33,131 nt of DNA, from positions 1 through 33,131 of IMG/VR virus record IMGVR_UViG_3300034137_000011; one strand, 5' to 3'. This DNA is from a virus. Position numbers and translations under genes: made by a program. The notes beneath the pieces were generated by a model. It had not been told where the DNA came from. It did not search any database and saw only the letters and a program-made list of their open reading frames with translations. Positions 30,024-33,131 of the stretch are shown piece by piece (position 1 is the first letter of the stretch; each line of letters begins with the position of its first letter).

Positions 30024-30478
30024 CTTCCCTTTATGCGCGCGCAGGCGCAGCACTGATTGCTATCGCCTTGGTTCTCGGCGTCCTATACGCCGCGTACGGC
30101 CACGGCGTTACCGTCACGGACAACAAGTGGAAAGCGGTATGGGCCGACCTGGCACTTTTGCAGGCAAAGGCTGCGGCCAACCAGGTGGGAACCGATGCGC
30201 GAGATCAAATCAAGACAGCTACTGATGCCGGCGCTACTGCTGATGCTGCTGGTGACCGGGTGCGCAGCGAAGCAGGAAAATTGGCCGCCCGAGCAAGTTG
30301 CGGCCCCAGCGATACCGGCGTTGCCGAGCGAAGCAAGGCAGCCACCCGCGCCGCCATGGTGCTCTCCGACCTGTTCCAGCGGGCTGACAAGCGAGCGGGA
30401 GAGCTGGCGAAAGCTTATGACGCAGCCCGAATAGCGGGGCTTGCGTGTGAAAGGTCCTATACGCATCTCAGGCCATGA
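30020..30478 (+). CDS. Second inner-membrane spanin (DUF2514-type Rz)
   Basis: The start is ATG 30020 inside the endolysin stop; a longer frame from 29957 overlaps the endolysin and is rejected. The 152-residue protein has one N-terminal transmembrane segment (about 9-27: GAALIAIALVLGVLYAAYG) and a long A/K/D/E-rich periplasmic helix with coiled-coil character. The family pattern (DUF2514: N-terminal anchor, KW..VWA-like and C-terminal RIAGLACERSYTHLR) is known next to phage endolysins and acts as i-spanin. It fully contains an Rz1 frame. This is the second spanin in the window; the first (2500) is unrelated in sequence. Confidence 0.8.
   Translation: MTSLYARAGAALIAIALVLGVLYAAYGHGVTVTDNKWKAVWADLALLQAKAAANQVGTDARDQIKTATDAGATADAAGDRVRSEAGKLAARASCGPSDTGVAERSKAATRAAMVLSDLFQRADKRAGELAKAYDAARIAGLACERSYTHLRP
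30195..30434 (+). CDS. Second outer-membrane spanin, Rz1 nested in the DUF2514 gene
   Basis: A 79-residue frame lying wholly inside the Rz-like gene in another register. The start ATG 30195 has AGGTGGGAA upstream. The product begins MREIKSRQLLMPALLLMLLV and has lipobox LVTGC with C23 acylated. The mature part is proline-rich (PPEQVAAPAIPALPSEARQP), as in classical Rz1. Charge, lipobox and proline content support a real o-spanin pairing with the surrounding gene. The fully embedded architecture is known for lambda Rz/Rz1. It differs from the first Rz1 in the window, which overlaps only partly. Confidence 0.78.
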   Translation: MREIKSRQLLMPALLLMLLVTGCAAKQENWPPEQVAAPAIPALPSEARQPPAPPWCSPTCSSGLTSERESWRKLMTQPE

Positions 30479-30517
30479 TGCTACCGTTAGCTATAAATGT
30501 GGGAATGGAGTGTTTCG

Positions 30518-31297
30518 GTGAATATCCCTGAGATTAAAGTTTCGGCAGATCTAACGAAGGTTACAGAGCTGGCTTATACGGATGGCGTGTCACCGGCATT
30601 AAAGGAGGTGTCAGGGCTTGGCGTTGACATTCTAAAAACGCTTAGATTGGCGCTGTTGCCTATACAGTACTCGGCAATGCTCCAAGACAAGCTATCTATG
30701 CGGCTCAAGAAAGCGATCGAGTGTGTTCCGGAAAGCGATCGAGGCAGTCCTATTCCACACTTGAGCCTCCAAATCGCAGACAAGCTCAAGTACAGTCTGG
30801 AAGATGATGTTCTGTCCAGTATGTATGTTCGACTGCTCAGCCTATCATTCGATAAACGACAGTTTGGCAAGGCTCATCCTGCGTTTTTGAATGTTGTCTC
30901 TCAGCTTTGCGCCGACGAGGCTGCACTGGTGCAAGAGTTGTCGAACAAACCGCCTTTGATGTACTTCGGTAAAAACCCGCTTCCTTGGGCTCAAACCAAG
31001 CAATCTATAAGAAGCAAGGTATCAAGTGTAGGAATTAAGATTTCTGAGCATTTATGGGGAAATGTCCTCGGTCCTGAAATTATTTCCGAGACTAAATACT
31101 TGCAGACATTTGTTGAGCACCTGCAGTCCCTAGGAATTATCACATATGAAAACCTCCCTGCTTCGGAATTGTACCAATCGCTTTGTCAATTAGCTGACGG
31201 GCAATGCTGGTATATAACCCTGACCCGATTCGGGAAAATGTTCCAAGAAGCCTGTATGGATGAGTCTCTTTACGCCAATACTGCTGATCGAATTTAG
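30518..31297 (+). CDS. Abi-alpha-like (DUF4393) protein
   Basis: A 259-residue protein. GTG 30518 is chosen because GGAG lies seven bases upstream, while ATG 30497 has no ribosome site. The region of about residues 40-140 (LALLPIQYSAMLQDKLSMRLKK, then HLSLQIADKLKYSLEDDVLSSMYVRLLSLSFD and AHPAFLNVVSQLCADEAALV) matches the pattern I associate with Abi_alpha/DUF4393 proteins, named for a lactococcal abortive-infection system. It has no enzyme motif visible. Its codon use is AT-richer than the spanin genes, which suggests acquisition as a moron downstream of lysis. It is convergent with the SRAP gene, with two bases between the stops. A defence role is inferred from the family name, not proven. 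Confidence 0.65.
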   Translation: MNIPEIKVSADLTKVTELAYTDGVSPALKEVSGLGVDILKTLRLALLPIQYSAMLQDKLSMRLKKAIECVPESDRGSPIPHLSLQIADKLKYSLEDDVLSSMYVRLLSLSFDKRQFGKAHPAFLNVVSQLCADEAALVQELSNKPPLMYFGKNPLPWAQTKQSIRSKVSSVGIKISEHLWGNVLGPEIISETKYLQTFVEHLQSLGIITYENLPASELYQSLCQLADGQCWYITLTRFGKMFQEACMDESLYANTADRI

Positions 31298-31299
31298 GG

Positions 31300-32001
31300 T
31301 TAGCTTTCGCTATCTGATTCCCTTTCTATCAGGTTCTGCCCCTGATTCCGCACATTCCCCACGGCCTTGCCGACCGGATACCACTCGAAGTCATCGACCG
31401 GACGGCAGAACGCCTTGGCGATTTCCTCGGCACGCTCGGGCGAAAGATCCGGGTCGAGCCATTCATTGGCCAGCTCTGGCGTCAGCACAAGCGGGCGTCG
31501 GTCGTGAATGTCGACCATGCCCTGATCGCTCGCGGCGGTGATGATCACGAACCCATCTTCGTCGTGCGGCTCCAGTCCGGGCGTCACCTGGGCCAGTGCT
31601 CCATAGAACATTGGCGCAGCACCCTTCAACCGGATGAAGTAGGGCTGCTTCTTCTTGGGGTCGTCAGGATCCTTCACCCACTCGTACCAGCCTTCACTCG
31701 GCACCAGGGCCCGCCCGTTGGGCCAGAGCTGCTTGAAAAACTTCCCTGTTGTCACCGTCTCGACCCGTGCATTGATCGGGTCTGCACGCTTTCCCTTCGC
31801 CCAGAATGGCGACCATCCCCAGCGAACCGGATCGATATGAATTCCGGCTTCGTCCGCTCGCAGAATGTTGACCTTCGTCGACGGCGCTACGTTGTACCGA
31901 GCAATCGGCACATTGTCGAAGCCGCTGAACTTCGGGAACCTCGGCGCCAATTCGCTGAAGTAATCATCCATTCCCTTGTACTGAACAATCCTTCCGCACA
32001 T
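31300..32001 (-). CDS. SRAP-domain protein (YedK/HMCES type)
   Basis: A 233-residue protein. The start MCGR at 32001 is certain because the SRAP catalytic cysteine must be residue 2 after removal of Met. Conserved residues: C2, N77 in INARVET, E103 in SEGWYEW, H166 in DIHDRRP. SRAP proteins link C2 covalently to abasic sites in single-stranded DNA, shielding them until repair. Family length is 220-350 residues, so it is complete. The minus strand orientation, opposite the late operon, and the LexA-like box 61 bases upstream of the start point to independent SOS-linked expression, for instance during prophage induction. Confidence 0.92.
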   Translation of the reverse strand: MCGRIVQYKGMDDYFSELAPRFPKFSGFDNVPIARYNVAPSTKVNILRADEAGIHIDPVRWGWSPFWAKGKRADPINARVETVTTGKFFKQLWPNGRALVPSEGWYEWVKDPDDPKKKQPYFIRLKGAAPMFYGALAQVTPGLEPHDEDGFVIITAASDQGMVDIHDRRPLVLTPELANEWLDPDLSPERAEEIAKAFCRPVDDFEWYPVGKAVGNVRNQGQNLIERESDSES

Positions 32002-32061
32002 AGCGTCACCCGTCGAAAACTGGTCTATCCAGTATTGACCGCAAATCCTCCGCTTGGTTGA

Positions 32062-32077
32062 CTGTATGTATATCCAG
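32062..32077. promoter_or_regulatory. LexA-like (SOS) box between divergent SRAP and small-ORF genes
   Basis: CTGT-ATGTATAT-CCAG: one mismatch from CTGT-N8-ACAG with an AT-rich spacer. It lies 61 bases upstream of the SRAP start and 18 bases before ATG 32095, so it could control one or both. Paired with the similar site at 29475-29490. Confidence 0.6.
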
Positions 32078-32094
32078 TTATTCGAGCAGTAGAA

Positions 32095-32391
32095 ATGATG
32101 CTTCTCATCCGTCGGCGCCGTCACCTTGGCGCGGCTATCGACCCCAAGATATTGAACAAGACCCAGCCCCTGCGTGCTGACGTGCATATCACAGAGTGCC
32201 GTTGTGACGCGCTTGGACGAACGACGATCAGCGCATGGCTGTTCAGCTCATCTCCGGGCGCGCCCGAAATCATCCCCAAGCTGTTGGACGTCAAGGTGGT
32301 CAGCATGACCCAGAACGCATTCACCCTATCTGGCGTCGAGCGGATCGATGACGTCCTGTATGCCCAGTCGTGGCTGTGCCAGAAGGAATAG
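32095..32391 (+). CDS. Small hypothetical protein, divergent from SRAP
   Basis: A 98-residue frame. The conserved-looking part is residues 24-98 (RADVHITECRCDALG, TTISAWLFSSSPGAPEIIPKL, a VSMTQNAFTLSGVERI strand and a DDVLYAQSWLC end), a beta-rich small protein of a kind I believe is common at this position in Pseudomonas prophages. The first 23 residues are arginine-rich and less convincing; a later start (TTG 32152 or GTG 32179) is possible, since only a weak GAG precedes ATG 32095. Function unknown. It ends just before the start of the next small gene, with which it probably forms an operon. Confidence 0.6.
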   Translation: MMLLIRRRRHLGAAIDPKILNKTQPLRADVHITECRCDALGRTTISAWLFSSSPGAPEIIPKLLDVKVVSMTQNAFTLSGVERIDDVLYAQSWLCQKE

Positions 32392-32395
32392 GGTG

Positions 32396-32668
32396 ATGAA
32401 TGGACCATGCCCGCTGGCTGCATGGAAGTCAGGCATTGGCCGATCCCGTCTGTTCGTCGGTAGCGATGCGCACGCGAGAGAACTGGATGCGCTGGCCTTT
32501 GCCGCACATCACCTGGGCAAGATCGACAGGTTAGAACTCGCCGAAATGCTGGAGATGGTCGAAGCCGCCGAAATGTGGGCAGCGCTGGAAATGGATGAAA
32601 ATGAATTGCGTGAACTGAATGAATTGGCCGATGCGGCGTATGAGTCGGTGCGGGATGGAACGGATTGA
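32396..32668 (+). CDS. Small acidic helical hypothetical protein
   Basis: A 90-residue protein starting at ATG 32396, four bases after the previous stop, with AAGGAATAGG upstream; a longer frame from 32348 overlaps its neighbour. The C-terminal two-thirds is acidic and helical (HLGKIDRLELAEMLEMVEAAEM then ELRELNELADAAYESV), a leucine/glutamate-rich pattern suggesting a helical hairpin. No family is recognised. It is the last gene before the attachment site. Confidence 0.55.
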   Translation: MNGPCPLAAWKSGIGRSRLFVGSDAHARELDALAFAAHHLGKIDRLELAEMLEMVEAAEMWAALEMDENELRELNELADAAYESVRDGTD

Positions 32669-33004
32669 GGGTGTTCGTCGGCAGGACGCCGGAGGAGGGG
32701 AAGAGGCTCAGACCACTGTAGGAATATACAACGCCAAGTTATTGATTCTTATGGGCTGATATGTTGCTTTTCGAGGGTGCTAAAACAGGGCTGATTTCTT
32801 TATAAATCAATTGGATAGATGTGGCCGGAGGTCACCTTGACATGGTGGTGCTCAAAGTCTTCGAAAAACGGGGAGGGACAATCAAAACCCAGCGCTAAGG
32901 CCTTGATTTGTATGGTTTGCGAAACGCTGTAATGAATCATAATTTGCACCCGGAATAAGGGTGTTAATGCTTTAATATCAGGTACATAGGTGGCTTATCG
33001 GCGC
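32669..33004. other. Non-coding right arm of the attachment region
   Basis: About 336 bases without a credible gene; A+T content rises clearly compared with the phage genes. A palindrome TGATTT-CTTTAT-AAATCA is present near 32790-32807, and a poor LexA-like match (CTGT-AGGAATAT-ACAA, 32717-32732). Integrase arm sites and IHF sites may lie here, but none is identifiable by eye. Confidence 0.5.
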
Positions 33005-33052
33005 TGCATGGGGTGCAAGGGGTCGAGTGTTCGAATCACTCCGTCCCGACCA
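33005..33052 (+). other. attR: 3' fragment of a tRNA-Pro(GGG) gene
   Basis: The sequence from about 33005 reads TGCATGGGGTGCAAG, an anticodon arm with GGG anticodon in its loop, then GGGTC, a T arm GAGTG-TTCGAAT-CACTC, and a 3' acceptor strand CGTCCCGACCA. This equals the second half of a proline tRNA; the 5' half (acceptor and D arm) is absent. Duplicated tRNA 3' ends are classic phage attachment cores. The intact tRNA should be at the other prophage end, left of this window. The prophage lies to the left and host DNA to the right. Confidence 0.85.
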
Positions 33053-33068
33053 TATAATTCAATGACTT

Positions 33069-33096
33069 AGCCCAATCTGAAAAGGTTGGGCTTTTT
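33069..33096 (+). terminator. Terminator of the host tRNA unit
   Basis: AGCCCAA (33069-33075) and TTGGGCT (33086-33092) pair around a ten-base loop and are followed by TTTT. It lies 16 bases after the CCA end of the tRNA fragment, so it probably is the original tRNA-Pro terminator in host flanking DNA. Confidence 0.85.
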
Positions 33097-33131
33097 CATG
33101 TCTGAAAAACACCCTCACATTACCCCTACAG

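Noticed and set aside
30057-30194. N-terminal extension of the nested Rz1 frame
   Set aside because: The residues before M at 30195 are basic noise in front of a clear lipoprotein signal, and the ribosome site AGGTGGGAA matches the ATG at 30195.
32717-32732. Third LexA-like match (CTGT-N8-ACAA)
   Set aside because: The last base mismatches and no gene start is near enough to be controlled, so it is probably chance in an AT-rich segment.

Overview
This window is the late half and right end of a lambdoid siphophage integrated as a prophage in a Pseudomonas-like host. The evidence for the host is the moderately high G+C, the codon use, the small accessory proteins, and a right-end fragment of a tRNA that folds as the 3' part of a proline (GGG) tRNA of pseudomonad type. 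Integrase, repressor and early genes are not present and probably lie to the left of position 1. The genus is an inference, since no host protein-coding gene is visible.

Layout, left to right. (1) 1-2176 is an accessory region: an unknown gene on the minus strand, a self-contained DUF1496-like moron between terminators, a structured RNA candidate, a Com-like zinc-finger protein and a secreted carbohydrate-binding-like protein. (2) 2177-3046 is a lambda-type holin followed by Rz and an overlapping Rz1, with no endolysin. (3) 3094-4617 holds four small unknown genes and an HNH endonuclease. (4) 4618-13144 is the packaging and head module: candidate cos region, TerS, TerL, a tiny membrane protein, HK97-type portal, ClpP-like protease, HK97-fold capsid, head-tail connectors and the tail tube. 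(5) 13154-28733 is the lambda-type tail module in the order G/GT (with a -1 frameshift), tape measure, M, L, K, I, J and two tail-tip accessory genes.

The tail module is interrupted between K and I (18551-20572) by an island that is not structural: a small ORF, a minus-strand retropepsin-like aspartic protease, a HEPN protein of AbiU2 type and a lipoprotein. (6) 28793-30478 holds a small ORF, a minus-strand XRE regulator with a LexA-like box, a SleB-type endolysin and a second spanin pair (DUF2514-type Rz with a fully nested Rz1). (7) 30518-32668 holds an Abi-alpha-like protein, an SRAP/YedK-type protein on the minus strand and two small ORFs, with a LexA-like box between the divergent genes. 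(8) 33005-33052 is the attachment site, followed by host flank with the tRNA terminator.

The structural genes form one long rightward operon with many start/stop overlaps. It is punctuated by terminator-like hairpins placed 17-46 bases before start codons, which suggests dependence on an antitermination system encoded outside the window. Defence-like and exclusion-like genes sit at the places where lambdoid phages carry morons. The least explained parts are the protease/HEPN island inside the tail operon and the presence of two separate spanin sets at opposite ends of the late operon.
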